This document shows positions 55,707 through 63,160 of a DNA stretch of 64,000 bases, one piece after another. The position numbers were made by a program, and so were the translations under genes. Source of the stretch: a virus; the IMG/VR virus record IMGVR_UViG_3300022696_000117, positions 18,156 through 82,155 of that record, one strand, 5' to 3'. The notes below the pieces were generated by a model, which worked only from the letters and a program-made list of their open reading frames with translations, was not told the DNA's origin and did not search any database. How positions within the stretch are numbered: the first letter of the stretch is position 1; each line of letters starts with the position of its first letter.

Positions 55707-56348
55707 CTTTGCCTCCTCCTGGTTAAAATGTTCTTCATCGGAGCCACTCATTGAATCGTAGCCCCTTTTCCTGACTGGCGAAGGCCCAACCTCCACCTCA
55801 ATAACATCATCGGAAAACGCCGCGGCCCGGGTGTTCTTGTCCCACCCGAAGACACATGCGCTGGTTTCTTGGTATTCGCACTGACGCCATATGTGCCCTG
55901 GCCCTGCAAAAACATATCCGTTGACCTCGGCCTCTTCTCCGGCTTCGAGGTATTCGATCTGGGTGGGGATGGCGTAAATGCTGGCCTGATAGGGGAACCC
56001 GGCCCTTGAATTCTTGACAAAGGTGTTGGCCTCCTGGTTGTCCAGAAGCACTACATCATCCGGGTCGATGCGAAGCCCGTTCTCGTCTATGATCGGTGGC
56101 CCGGAGTGACCGATCTTCAGGTCCTGGAAGTGGTCTTCGAGGATCGGATACCGGTCACGAGACGCTGTGATCCCGGCCAGGTCGATGGCCAGGTCGCCCC
56201 AATACCAATGGTCTTTGATGACCGAACCGGAATAGCCCACCATGTCCAGCTTGGCCGGTGCGTCCGGCTTGCCGGTATCGAGGAACTTGACGTAGGCGTT
56301 GCGGTCGATGAAGGCAAGGGCCGACTTCGGAACTTTTTTCTCAGGCAT
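54894..56348 (-). CDS. Prohead protease fused to scaffold
   Basis: A 484-residue protein. The N-terminal ~200 residues resemble prohead proteases: PILEDHFQDLKIGHS with a candidate catalytic His, SRAGFPYQASIYA with a candidate Ser and EYLEAGEEAEVNGYVF. The rest is a scaffold-like acidic coiled coil. Such fusions cleave themselves and the scaffold during head maturation. The portal gene ends at the next base upstream. Confidence 0.75.
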   Translation of the reverse strand: MPEKKVPKSALAFIDRNAYVKFLDTGKPDAPAKLDMVGYSGSVIKDHWYWGDLAIDLAGITASRDRYPILEDHFQDLKIGHSGPPIIDENGLRIDPDDVVLLDNQEANTFVKNSRAGFPYQASIYAIPTQIEYLEAGEEAEVNGYVFAGPGHIWRQCEYQETSACVFGWDKNTRAAAFSDDVIEVEVGPSPVRKRGYDSMSGSDEEHFNQEEAKMPNLFNKKAGSKARDPNRTMTFQEAVSDPAVVAAVKEEIKPEIVEEVKAEVKEEVVAEVKAELEGSQAPTGDMAEGEGEAPPAEDKPEEKKRTLDEARALLDEILKEYPELKSEVTPPKKPEGEGAQMSQKFQRQIDELKNQLSQSNKRLAQSEKSLAIRDAQSAKKLAETILKTKLEASSLPAKFADKVRSMVPHGQFMKDGVLDEAKFSEAVDSEIEDFEDAGGFQVIGGGVTIRSQVPEASQLAEKQEQEDEAWVDKVYKMAVKGGK

Positions 56349-57968
56349 CTATTCCATACCTTCCACGGTAGATTCCTGGGCTTCCCGCTCCACCAGCTGT
56401 TCGTCAGACGGCTCGGCCTCCAGCTTTTCCTGCATGGCTTCCTGATCGATGGTGAGAGCAAGGTCCGGATACTGGTTGTCCTCAACCGCTTTCCTGAGCC
56501 GCATGGTATGGTAGTTGCCGATACCAAGCTGCTTGGCCAGCCGTCCCTGGGGAAGCCCGGCGCCCTCCGCGAGAGAGGCATGCTTGACGCCGTAGACGGC
56601 CCGGACCCTGGACTCAAGGTCGATGGATTCCGAAACCGGAAAGGAGATCTCAAGAAAGTGTTCGGGCGGTTTGCTAACCTGTCGAAGGATCGGCTCCTTG
56701 TTCTGGTCCCAACCGACGCAGACGTTTTTCACGAAGGTCTCCGGCATGAAGCCGACCTTGGAGCGAAGAAAGAACACCGCTGACCAGAAGTCGTGCCTGA
56801 GGAACCGCTCGAAATATGCGATCTCGTCCGATGTTCGGTCCGACATGGGCCCCCGGGATGCCTTGACGGAGGCGAAGGTCCCGGAGGCTCGGCCGGTCAT
56901 GACGTCGGAAGGCTCGTTGAGACCGGATGAAACCATGTCGAGAATGTCGGTGTCCTGGCCGGACAGGGAGGGGAGGTTGGGATTTTTGACTTCGCATTTC
57001 ATGCCCGGGGGAAGAACAAGCTTCTGCCCCGGAGCGATCGGTTGGCCGATGGCGGTCTTCTTCTTTTCCTCATCGGGCAGGGAAACCCACTTACGGAACG
57101 AGGCAAGATCCTCGAACGAAAAGACCCAGGCGTAGGCGCCGGCTGATTTCTTGTGGTCGATCTCATATTGCTTCAACCGCTCGTAGTGGTTCAGCCATTT
57201 GATGGTGGTCTGGAGATAGGCCGTGGCCCTTCGGGTCATAAGGCCCTTGTCCCACGCGACGATGAACGAGCAGTAGCCCTTGAGCTTTGAGTAGCCGTAG
57301 CCACCGAAAGCGGCCTGCTGTTCCTGGATGTTGAAATCGGGATGGGTCTGCGCGTCTTCGAGGAGGGACGGGTATCGGGCGATAAAGATGGAGGGGATCT
57401 GCTCCCGGACCTGGCCCTTGCCCCGGTCGTTATAACTTATGTTATAGAACAGGGGCATCGTGGTCTTGCGGGAATGATATATGACGCCGGTGCCGTCGTC
57501 GCCGCCATCCTTGATCGCGGACGGATCGACGAAGTCCACCTCGACAAAGCCGTCTTTCTTGTGGACGGTGAGACGCTGGAAAAGCTCGCCTTCGATTTCA
57601 TGCCGGCCGACATACTTCGGCCAGAAATCCCAAAGACGGTTCCTGTGATCGGTTTCGATTTCTTCAATGACCTGCTGGATTTCGTAAAGAGGGGAGGTGA
57701 CCTCGAATCCCCACCCTGCCATCCGGCCCATGACACCACGGATCGCGGTGTTGAGCTGCGGATTGTCGTGAAACTTGTTCCAGCATTCAGCCTGGAGGGA
57801 CTCACGGTTCTGAGGTGTGGTTTTGGAGGTGCCGCGGGAAAGGGGGAACCCGTCCTCGTCGGTAAGGACGGGTTCTGTGGGCAGGAGCTGGAACTGCATT
57901 TGACGGAGGAGGTCGTCAGGTATGGAGGCGACTGCGTCGGCTAATTTTTCGGGCGGCAAGCCTGTCAT
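56349..57968 (-). CDS. Portal protein
   Basis: A 539-residue protein first in the virion operon, next to the protease/scaffold and capsid genes, the normal portal place. It contains WNKFHDNPQLNTAIRGVMGRM, DRTSDEIAYFERFLRHDFW and a long helical C-terminus, consistent with a ring-forming portal that docks terminase and conducts DNA. The ribosome site is weak (GAGA). The virion-operon promoter and operator lie about 35-90 bases upstream. Confidence 0.8.
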   Translation of the reverse strand: MTGLPPEKLADAVASIPDDLLRQMQFQLLPTEPVLTDEDGFPLSRGTSKTTPQNRESLQAECWNKFHDNPQLNTAIRGVMGRMAGWGFEVTSPLYEIQQVIEEIETDHRNRLWDFWPKYVGRHEIEGELFQRLTVHKKDGFVEVDFVDPSAIKDGGDDGTGVIYHSRKTTMPLFYNISYNDRGKGQVREQIPSIFIARYPSLLEDAQTHPDFNIQEQQAAFGGYGYSKLKGYCSFIVAWDKGLMTRRATAYLQTTIKWLNHYERLKQYEIDHKKSAGAYAWVFSFEDLASFRKWVSLPDEEKKKTAIGQPIAPGQKLVLPPGMKCEVKNPNLPSLSGQDTDILDMVSSGLNEPSDVMTGRASGTFASVKASRGPMSDRTSDEIAYFERFLRHDFWSAVFFLRSKVGFMPETFVKNVCVGWDQNKEPILRQVSKPPEHFLEISFPVSESIDLESRVRAVYGVKHASLAEGAGLPQGRLAKQLGIGNYHTMRLRKAVEDNQYPDLALTIDQEAMQEKLEAEPSDEQLVEREAQESTVEGME

Positions 57969-58000
57969 TGAAAATCTCGATAAGCATTATAGATTATGCC

Positions 58001-58030
58001 TATTTACATACCGAGAGAATGTTATGTCAA
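58001..58030 (-). promoter_or_regulatory. Virion operon promoter
   Basis: On the minus strand a perfect TTGACA (58025-58030) is 18 bases from TAAATA (58001-58006), 33 bases upstream of the portal ATG. An operator-like palindrome lies immediately upstream of the -35. Confidence 0.65.
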
Positions 58031-58036
58031 GTTAAA

Positions 58037-58055
58037 TTTTCCCGTTTGGGGAAAA
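58037..58055. promoter_or_regulatory. Operator-like palindrome upstream of virion promoter
   Basis: TTTTCCC-GTTTG-GGGAAAA is a 7-bp inverted repeat (58037-58055), the longest arms of this operator family. It lies directly upstream of the TTGACA of the portal promoter, a place suited to activation as well as repression. Confidence 0.65.
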
Positions 58056-58097
58056 ATGTGGAAGGATATGGGGCGGGTGTGCGCGTGCGTAGGAAAC

Positions 58098-58130
58098 AAA
58101 AAAAGGCCCTATCCGGGGCAGGATAGGGCC
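58098..58130 (-). terminator. Rho-independent terminator 2
   Basis: On the minus strand GGCCCTATCC (58121-58130 complement) pairs with GGATAGGGCC (58105-58114 complement), a 10-bp stem with a 6-base loop, and is followed by seven T residues. Second of two tandem terminators ending the right-hand accessory operon before the virion promoter. Confidence 0.9.
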
Positions 58131-58133
58131 AAA

Positions 58134-58177
58134 ACAAAAAAAGCCCCCTGCCGCATGGGAAACGACAGGGGGCTTTA
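58134..58177 (-). terminator. Rho-independent terminator 1
   Basis: On the minus strand AAAGCCCCCTG and CAGGGGGCTTT form a long GC stem with a ~15-base loop, followed by a T-run. It lies about 8 bases before the second terminator stem begins, giving strong back-to-back termination. Confidence 0.88.
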
Positions 58178-58188
58178 GCCAAGGAAAA

Positions 58189-58212
58189 CCATGACCAGCG
58201 AACAGGTCATGG
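58189..58212. repeat. CCATGACC inverted repeat
   Basis: CCATGACC (58189-58196) and GGTCATGG (58205-58212) form an 8-bp stem with an 8-base loop in the 3' end of the accessory operon, upstream of the terminators. No T-run follows. Unknown role; may protect the mRNA 3' end. Confidence 0.5.
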
Positions 58213-58249
58213 TGATGGTATATTCGTGGTGCTATGATGTCAAGGTGTT

Positions 58250-58474
58250 TTAAATACCAAGACCGCGGATGTCGCCAGCCAAACTTTCCCCGTTGGTTTC
58301 AATCGCTCTCTCCAAGACGCTCTCGATAACGGTGTCGCTTACACTTGACTCGCAGTCCTCCGGAGCAGGATATCTGCCCACAATGTCGAGCGCGTCTTGC
58401 CAGTCGGACCAGGACGCTTCATTGATCTCATTGTTGTCTTCGACAGCTGATATCAAATACCTGAGCTTTTCCAT
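58250..58474 (-). CDS. Small acidic hypothetical protein
   Basis: A 74-residue acidic protein from the ATG ending at 58474 (overlapping the previous TAA as TAATG, with GAGGAGG before it). It is helical with a C-terminal Gly-Leu-Gly-Ile. It is the last gene before the tandem terminators. Function unknown. Confidence 0.65.
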   Translation of the reverse strand: MEKLRYLISAVEDNNEINEASWSDWQDALDIVGRYPAPEDCESSVSDTVIESVLERAIETNGESLAGDIRGLGI

Positions 58475-58671
58475 TAAGCCTCCTCTTCGGTGACCGATAT
58501 GTATTCGGCTATGCTTATCGGATCGATATCGAGAGCACCGCTTCCCCAAAACATGTACGCCTCGGTATCCGTGATTACCTTGCTCCCGTTGCGCCAGTAT
58601 AGGAGCTTGAGCTTGGTGGGGTCGTACTTGTCTCCTTGGTTTCTCCTTTCAGTCCGACTCAAAATATCCAT
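58474..58671 (-). CDS. Small hypothetical protein
   Basis: A 65-residue protein with a basic first third (MDILSRTERRNQGDKYDP) and a beta/acidic end (ISIAEYISVTEEEA). It overlaps both neighbours. No motif recognised. Confidence 0.6.
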   Translation of the reverse strand: MDILSRTERRNQGDKYDPTKLKLLYWRNGSKVITDTEAYMFWGSGALDIDPISIAEYISVTEEEA

Positions 58672-58846
58672 TCGTGTGGATCACCGGGCACATCCCGCAT
58701 TTGCAGTTCGCTTTGTGTGCGCTGATTACCCATTTACCATTTCCGTTTTCGATTGCCGTTGCACCAGGCCAGCCAGTCTTTCTGAAACTCTGCGCCTGGG
58801 CGTCTGCATCTTCCTTGCTGGTATAGATTTGTACTGTGGACAACAT
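58649..58846 (-). CDS. Small hypothetical protein with Cys cluster
   Basis: A 65-residue protein behind AAGGAGG. It starts STVQIYTSKEDADAQAQSF, a short ferredoxin-like or KOW-like pattern, and ends with NCKCGMCPVIH, a CxCxxC cluster that may bind metal. A large hairpin sits immediately before its ribosome site. Confidence 0.65.
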   Translation of the reverse strand: MLSTVQIYTSKEDADAQAQSFRKTGWPGATAIENGNGKWVISAHKANCKCGMCPVIHTNGYFESD

Positions 58847-58862
58847 GATTTCCTCCTTGACT

Positions 58863-58908
58863 CCCCACGAAGCGGATGGTACTTAGAGTCCAGCCGCTTG
58901 TCGTGGGG
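58863..58908 (-). promoter_or_regulatory. Hairpin in 5' leader of 58846 gene
   Basis: CCCCACGA-AGCGG (58863-58875) pairs with CCGCTTGTCGTGGGG (58894-58908) except for a 2-base bulge, leaving an 18-base loop. On the minus strand it ends about 5 bases before the AAGGAGG of the next gene. The surrounding ~130 bases contain no gene. It resembles a translational control hairpin; no known riboswitch was recognised. Confidence 0.55.
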
Positions 58909-58976
58909 ATGGTTCGTTTTGAATGACCGTAAGCATTCGTTAACGGGCGTTTACCCTACAATGGCGGCTTCCCCTT

Positions 58977-59291
58977 TCAAGCATCCTCCACGCTGTCTGC
59001 GAAGTGGGTTTCGATTTCTTCGGTGAAGCCATATTTTTCCAGCCAACTCAAAGCTTCGCCGTGTGACAGAACCCTCCATCCTGAGCCGCCACCACGGCCG
59101 TTGTCTCCGACTGGCTGGCTGTATCCGGTCATGGCCCCGCCTTCTCCGAAAACAAAATACTTTCCCTTCTGGGTCCGATAGAGAGTTTCCTCGTACCACT
59201 TGAACTCCCCATCAGGGTAGCCGTTATCATAGTGTGCAATCTCGTCCGCCGTCTCAGTGTCATACCGTTTGCCATCAATAATCTTTTTCAT
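58977..59291 (-). CDS. Hypothetical protein
   Basis: A 104-residue protein behind AAAGGAG. The start KKIIDGKRYDTETADEIAHYDNGYPDGEFKWYEETLYRTQKGKYFVFGEGGA is given here in parts: KKIIDGKRYDTETA, DNGYPDGEF and TLYRTQKGKYFVFGEGG. The pattern, alternating polar and aromatic residues with GKYF-like strand and GEALSWLEKYG, is typical of small beta-plus-alpha phage proteins found in many tailed phages. No function is known. Confidence 0.65.
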   Translation of the reverse strand: MKKIIDGKRYDTETADEIAHYDNGYPDGEFKWYEETLYRTQKGKYFVFGEGGAMTGYSQPVGDNGRGGGSGWRVLSHGEALSWLEKYGFTEEIETHFADSVEDA

Positions 59292-59469
59292 TTTTGCTCC
59301 TTTCAGGTTTGATTTTTCTCCCCCAACAGTCTACCTCCACTGGTCCGCATCCCTCGCAGACCGCAAAGGCCGTCCGCCGGAAGAGATAGTATTCGATCAC
59401 GCCGACCTCGCCGGCCAACCCCGGCCGTTCACCCAGGGCCGCGGCGCAGTCGGCGCAGAACTCAGCCAT
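59275..59469 (-). CDS. Zinc-ribbon small protein
   Basis: A 64-residue protein from the ATG ending at 59469, inside the end of the upstream gene. It has FCADCAAALGE and VCEGCGP separated by ~30 residues, a two-CxxC zinc-ribbon. The ribosome site is poor. Function unknown. Confidence 0.6.
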   Translation of the reverse strand: MAEFCADCAAALGERPGLAGEVGVIEYYLFRRTAFAVCEGCGPVEVDCWGRKIKPERSKNEKDY

Positions 59470-59788
59470 TGCCGGGTTCAAAGAATCGGGCCAGGCCCCA
59501 GACGGTGAAGTTCGTTCCGTATGGTCGGATCTTTATCTTCTCGCTGGTCAGCCGGCGCTCAAGAACCTGGACCTTGGTGCCCTCCGGGAGGGTGATAACG
59601 ACCTTCTCCACGATCAGCTCGGTCAGAGCTTCATAATCCTTGGCCTCAACCAGGGACAACACATGGTCCAGCACCTTTTCGGTTGGGGCCACCAGGCAAC
59701 TGGTGCCATTTACATACAAAGGCTCCTCAGCCGCGGCCGCACCGGCCAACGACATCCATACCACAACGCACATCACCATCTTTTGCAT
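59462..59788 (-). CDS. Exported small protein
   Basis: A 108-residue protein from the ATG ending at 59788 behind AGGAGG. It begins with a signal peptide (MQKMVMCVVVWMSLAGAAAA) with a plausible AAA-E cleavage site. The mature part is acidic, with one Cys and a VITLPEGTKVQVLERR strand region. No lipobox. Periplasmic role unknown. Confidence 0.65.
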   Translation of the reverse strand: MQKMVMCVVVWMSLAGAAAAEEPLYVNGTSCLVAPTEKVLDHVLSLVEAKDYEALTELIVEKVVITLPEGTKVQVLERRLTSEKIKIRPYGTNFTVWGLARFFEPGNG

Positions 59789-59799
59789 ATCTCCTCCTT

Positions 59800-60675
59800 T
59801 TAGTTCGCCCACCCGAGCCCGTCCGAGACTCGCTTTCTCAGCATATCCTCGGTGGGGTGCAGGTAGACCTTTTCGATTATATCCCTCGAATCGCCCAACA
59901 GAAAGGCGATATCCTCCAGCCGCATCTCGGCATCGTAGAACAGCTTTGTCGCCACGAAATGCCTGAACACATGGGTGAGACGCCCGGGCTCCTTCAGCCC
60001 GAGTTCCTTCAGCATGTAATCTATCAGGGCTTTGATCCGTGGGGCCTCGATGTTAAACAGCTTCCTGTCCGGATCTTCGAACAACTCCTCCTTGGATTCA
60101 AGGTATCGCCTCATAAGATCCCTCGTGATCGGGTTCACAAAAACATGCCGGCAGGTCGTTTTCGAGATGCCGATGTAGATCGAGCGCTTCTCGACGTTCA
60201 CGTCCCGGACCTTGATGCTTGCGATCTCACGAACCCGGCAGCCGGTCTCGGCCAGGAGCCGGACGATCAGGTGATTGCGGTCATGGTGGTTCGGGAACTC
60301 GAATTCCATGCACCGCTTCACGTCTTCTTCGGTGAGCCACCGCCGTACCTGCTTCTGCCGATACTGATGCTGTTCGGCATTGGTGATGCGGTAGGTGAAT
60401 CCTTTGACCGGGCTGCCGGTCTTCGCCATCATCATACGAATGACGTTGCAATAATACTGGATGGTCTTCCCGGAAACTCCCCGGGTCGACTGAGTGAACC
60501 TTATGAACGCCTCGGTGTGGTCCACCAAGGACTTGTCCAGGTGGCGCACACCCGCCGAATCGCAGTATCGGACCAGGGCGTCCAGCGCATATCCATATGT
60601 GTCTCTGGTGGTCTTGGCCAGGCCCCGGATATCGGGACTGTTCAGGAACCTCTTAATCCTCTGTCTCGGTGTCAT
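59800..60675 (-). CDS. Second tyrosine recombinase
   Basis: A 291-residue protein from the ATG ending at 60675; a longer upstream frame overlaps the preceding gene. A SAM-like N-terminal domain is followed by a catalytic domain with Arg147 (TGCRVRE), His235-x-x-Arg238 (THVFRHF) and Tyr271 (EKVYLHP). In the LGxS position the usual His/Trp is Asp262. It lacks the arm-binding domain of the 20-kb integrase and resembles XerC/D-size resolvases. Possible roles: resolving phage dimers, DNA inversion or a second integration system. It has no nearby attP-like site. Confidence 0.85.
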   Translation of the reverse strand: MTPRQRIKRFLNSPDIRGLAKTTRDTYGYALDALVRYCDSAGVRHLDKSLVDHTEAFIRFTQSTRGVSGKTIQYYCNVIRMMMAKTGSPVKGFTYRITNAEQHQYRQKQVRRWLTEEDVKRCMEFEFPNHHDRNHLIVRLLAETGCRVREIASIKVRDVNVEKRSIYIGISKTTCRHVFVNPITRDLMRRYLESKEELFEDPDRKLFNIEAPRIKALIDYMLKELGLKEPGRLTHVFRHFVATKLFYDAEMRLEDIAFLLGDSRDIIEKVYLHPTEDMLRKRVSDGLGWAN

Positions 60676-61096
60676 CGTCAGCCTCCGAAAATATGTTCCG
60701 GATGGTATCCGGATCGCCTCCGAGGGCCTCGAAGAACGAGGCGATCTTCTCGACACAGGGGCCGCAGACCGGATCGACACCCACGGTGAACGGATGCCCG
60801 CCTGCGTTCAGGGCCTGGTCGCAGAAGTAGCAGTCTCCTCGGGAAGCGTTGTATTTATCGTTTATTTCCTGGAAGTAATCGACCCCTTCGGTCAGTTCGA
60901 CCAGGTCGAAGTCCCCCTTGCCTACGGTGCCGAGTCCCTCATCCACCTGCATGAGGATGGAGGCCCCGATGAATGAGATGATCTTCTGTCTCATGTCGTC
61001 AGGCAGTCCGGCCAAATGATCGATGGCCTGGACCAGGACCGGGTCCTCCTTCTCGGCTTTCCGCTGGAACAGATCGATTATCTTTTTGTCCACCAT
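60653..61096 (-). CDS. Zinc-binding hypothetical protein
   Basis: A 147-residue protein with a helical acidic N-terminal half and a zinc-like pair CYFCDQ and VCGPC in the C-terminal half. It ends in Asp/Glu/Thr. GGAG lies before the ATG. It overlaps the recombinase gene by 23 bases; whether they act together is not known. Confidence 0.6.
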   Translation of the reverse strand: MVDKKIIDLFQRKAEKEDPVLVQAIDHLAGLPDDMRQKIISFIGASILMQVDEGLGTVGKGDFDLVELTEGVDYFQEINDKYNASRGDCYFCDQALNAGGHPFTVGVDPVCGPCVEKIASFFEALGGDPDTIRNIFSEADDDTETED

Positions 61097-61164
61097 TTCG
61101 GCTCCTGTTGTTGTTATAATATCAGCCTCCTTTCTATTTTTTCTTTCGCTTTAGCGCAAGACTT

Positions 61165-61509
61165 TTATGGGTTATTGGAGCGTACCGTGATAATTGCCGG
61201 GTTTAAAACACCATCGGAATCCTCCTGGCCAGTGGCCTTTCCGACGTCTCTGTTCCATGCCTTCCTGAACTCCTCTCCCCGGCTATGGCAGTGGGACACC
61301 ATCTGCGCTACGCATCCGGCCATGAAGCCCGTAATGCCACCGGTCTGAGCATCTTCGTCAGCACGGCGAATTATCTCATGAAGGTCAAAACCCTCTTCTT
61401 CGTCGAGGATTTCCATGACTCTCCTGGCAACATCAATGCAAGCCTTCCCATACGGGTCTTCGTTTGCCTTGACCCACGACTCCCAATCTTCCTGTTTGAC
61501 TATCGGCAT
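61165..61509 (-). CDS. Conserved phage hypothetical protein
   Basis: A 114-residue protein whose parts WESWVKANEDPYGKACIDVA, GGITGFMAGCVAQMVSHC and GEEFRKAWN match a small protein found widely in tailed phages of unknown role. Acidic, helical and Cys-containing; no signal peptide. Confidence 0.7.
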   Translation of the reverse strand: MPIVKQEDWESWVKANEDPYGKACIDVARRVMEILDEEEGFDLHEIIRRADEDAQTGGITGFMAGCVAQMVSHCHSRGEEFRKAWNRDVGKATGQEDSDGVLNPAIITVRSNNP

Positions 61510-61527
61510 TTCTCTCTCCTTACGTTA

Positions 61528-61728
61528 TTAGTTATGTTTGCGGTCACTGCCCACAGAAAGCTTCTCCCTCACATAATGCGTGAAACAGCTTTCGCATACC
61601 AGCTTGTCGCCATGATCCTCGGTCGAATAAAAGTCAAAGCTCGGGGTGCAAAGACGAACCTTTTCGCACACACAACAGCGACATTGCTTATAACACCTGT
61701 CTTCATTTACGGTTTCAACGATGCTCAC
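61528..61728 (-). CDS. Zinc-finger small protein
   Basis: A 66-residue protein with CYKQCRCCVCEKV and CESCFTHYV: six cysteines in two groups that should hold zinc. Its ATG overlaps the end of the VWA gene by four bases (ATGA-like). Function unknown. Confidence 0.68.
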   Translation of the reverse strand: MSIVETVNEDRCYKQCRCCVCEKVRLCTPSFDFYSTEDHGDKLVCESCFTHYVREKLSVGSDRKHN

Positions 61729-62888
61729 TCCCCCACCTCGATTCTAACGGTCTCCCCGAACGGTGCTTTCCGATCGGTAGTTGCGATCCACAGCACCGGA
61801 TAGGCCGGCGCCGTGCCCGGGAAGTTGCCATACATATCCGTCAGGTAGATCAGACACGCCGGGGTGTCGCCGGATTGATCTATGTGATCGAACACCGGCC
61901 GGAAGTCGGTGCCGCCGCCGCCTTTCGCTGTCAGCTTGATGGGCAGCTCGTCCTGGGTATAGGTCTCTGTGCCCTGGACTCTGGAATCGCACCAGATCAG
62001 ATTGACGGTGCAGGCCTGGTACTCTTCCAGGATGGAGTTCAACTCACCGGCGAACTGCGAAAGCTCATCGGAGCCGACCGAACCGCTGGTGTCGATGGCC
62101 AGGGTGATCTCACCGAGTTCCAGGCTATGCAGGCTCGGCAGGATGATGCCGCCCTGGAGATATCTACGATTCGGCCTGGTCCAGTTGTAATCGTTCTTGG
62201 CGGACCGCTCGACGTAGGCTCGGAGCATTTCTCTCCAGTCGACCTTGGGAGCGAGGATTTCATCGACGAATCCTTCGAGCGCCCCCGGAAGTTTGCCGCA
62301 GGCTTTCGCGGCCTGTGCGGCCTGGCGGGTCGAGATCTTCCAGTCCTGTTCGTGTTCTTGCATTTCGGAAGGGGAGGGTTTGCCCTGGCCCTTGCCGTCC
62401 TTGTCTCCGTCTTTGCCGGGGCCGGGATAATCTCGGACTTCGCCCCACCCTCCTTCGCCGTCGCCACCGGGGCCGTCTCCATGTTTTTCGGGGAGCTTCC
62501 CGTACACGGCCTCGGTCGAAAGCCCAACGAAGTTCTGATCGAGAAGCCCGCCGGCCGGGAGCGCCATACCGCAGTCCCGAAGGACCGGGTTGATCACGTA
62601 GTCACCAGCCACGTTCCACCGTTTCGGCGCCCGCTGGCATCTGCGGGTGTGGTGGTTGCTGGCGCAGTGCATTACCTCGTGAGCGATAAAGCCCTTGACT
62701 TCGTCCAGGCTGAGGGACTCGATCCATTCCGGATTGTACCCCAGGTGGACCCCGTTCACCCATCCGGTCGGTTGAGTCGGGTCCTCCTTGAATTGAAGCT
62801 TCAGGGCCAGCGCCCCGAAGAATCGCATGTCCAGGATGAGCCCGGCCCGGGCTTTTGTCATTTTGTCTTTTGCTGTGGGGTTGTTCAT
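61725..62888 (-). CDS. VWA-like protein with HExxH metallopeptidase-like domain
   Basis: A 387-residue protein. The N-terminal domain holds HEVMH (70-74) and HHTRRCQRAPKRWNVA, matching the DUF2201 putative metallopeptidase. A Gly/Asp/Lys-rich linker leads to a VWA-like domain with AIDTSGSVG (MIDAS DxSxS), GGGGTDF and LTDMYG, so all three metal-site motifs are intact. Such proteins usually pair with a MoxR-type AAA ATPase encoded nearby; none is visible, and it may lie beyond the right edge. Likely a metal-dependent assembly or chaperone factor. Confidence 0.85.
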   Translation of the reverse strand: MNNPTAKDKMTKARAGLILDMRFFGALALKLQFKEDPTQPTGWVNGVHLGYNPEWIESLSLDEVKGFIAHEVMHCASNHHTRRCQRAPKRWNVAGDYVINPVLRDCGMALPAGGLLDQNFVGLSTEAVYGKLPEKHGDGPGGDGEGGWGEVRDYPGPGKDGDKDGKGQGKPSPSEMQEHEQDWKISTRQAAQAAKACGKLPGALEGFVDEILAPKVDWREMLRAYVERSAKNDYNWTRPNRRYLQGGIILPSLHSLELGEITLAIDTSGSVGSDELSQFAGELNSILEEYQACTVNLIWCDSRVQGTETYTQDELPIKLTAKGGGGTDFRPVFDHIDQSGDTPACLIYLTDMYGNFPGTAPAYPVLWIATTDRKAPFGETVRIEVGE

Positions 62889-63160
62889 GATTTTTTCTCC
62901 CTTCTGATTTTGGCCTCGATGGCTTCGACGTCGTCCTCATAAAAGCACCGGCTTTTCCTGAAATCTTCGTCACCCTCCTCGTCAACCAAGCAGCCGTGAC
63001 TTGCTTCGGCCCAATAAATTTCGTATCCGCAGACATCAAACTTTCCTGAATACAGCGGAGCGGTGCTCCTGGCCTTCACGATCGCGTCTTCCTGCGAATC
63101 AGCCTCGACTCCGGCAACCTTGACTACGAATTCCTCATAAAGATGAACGGTGTATTTCAT
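62885..63160 (-). CDS. Small acidic hypothetical protein
   Basis: A 91-residue protein from the ATG ending at 63160 behind GGGAGG. MKYTVHLYEEFVVKVAGVEA and DSQEDAIVKARS suggest a small beta-alpha protein often seen in phages. The end is basic. Coupled to the VWA gene (ATGA). Confidence 0.65.
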   Translation of the reverse strand: MKYTVHLYEEFVVKVAGVEADSQEDAIVKARSTAPLYSGKFDVCGYEIYWAEASHGCLVDEEGDEDFRKSRCFYEDDVEAIEAKIRREKKS

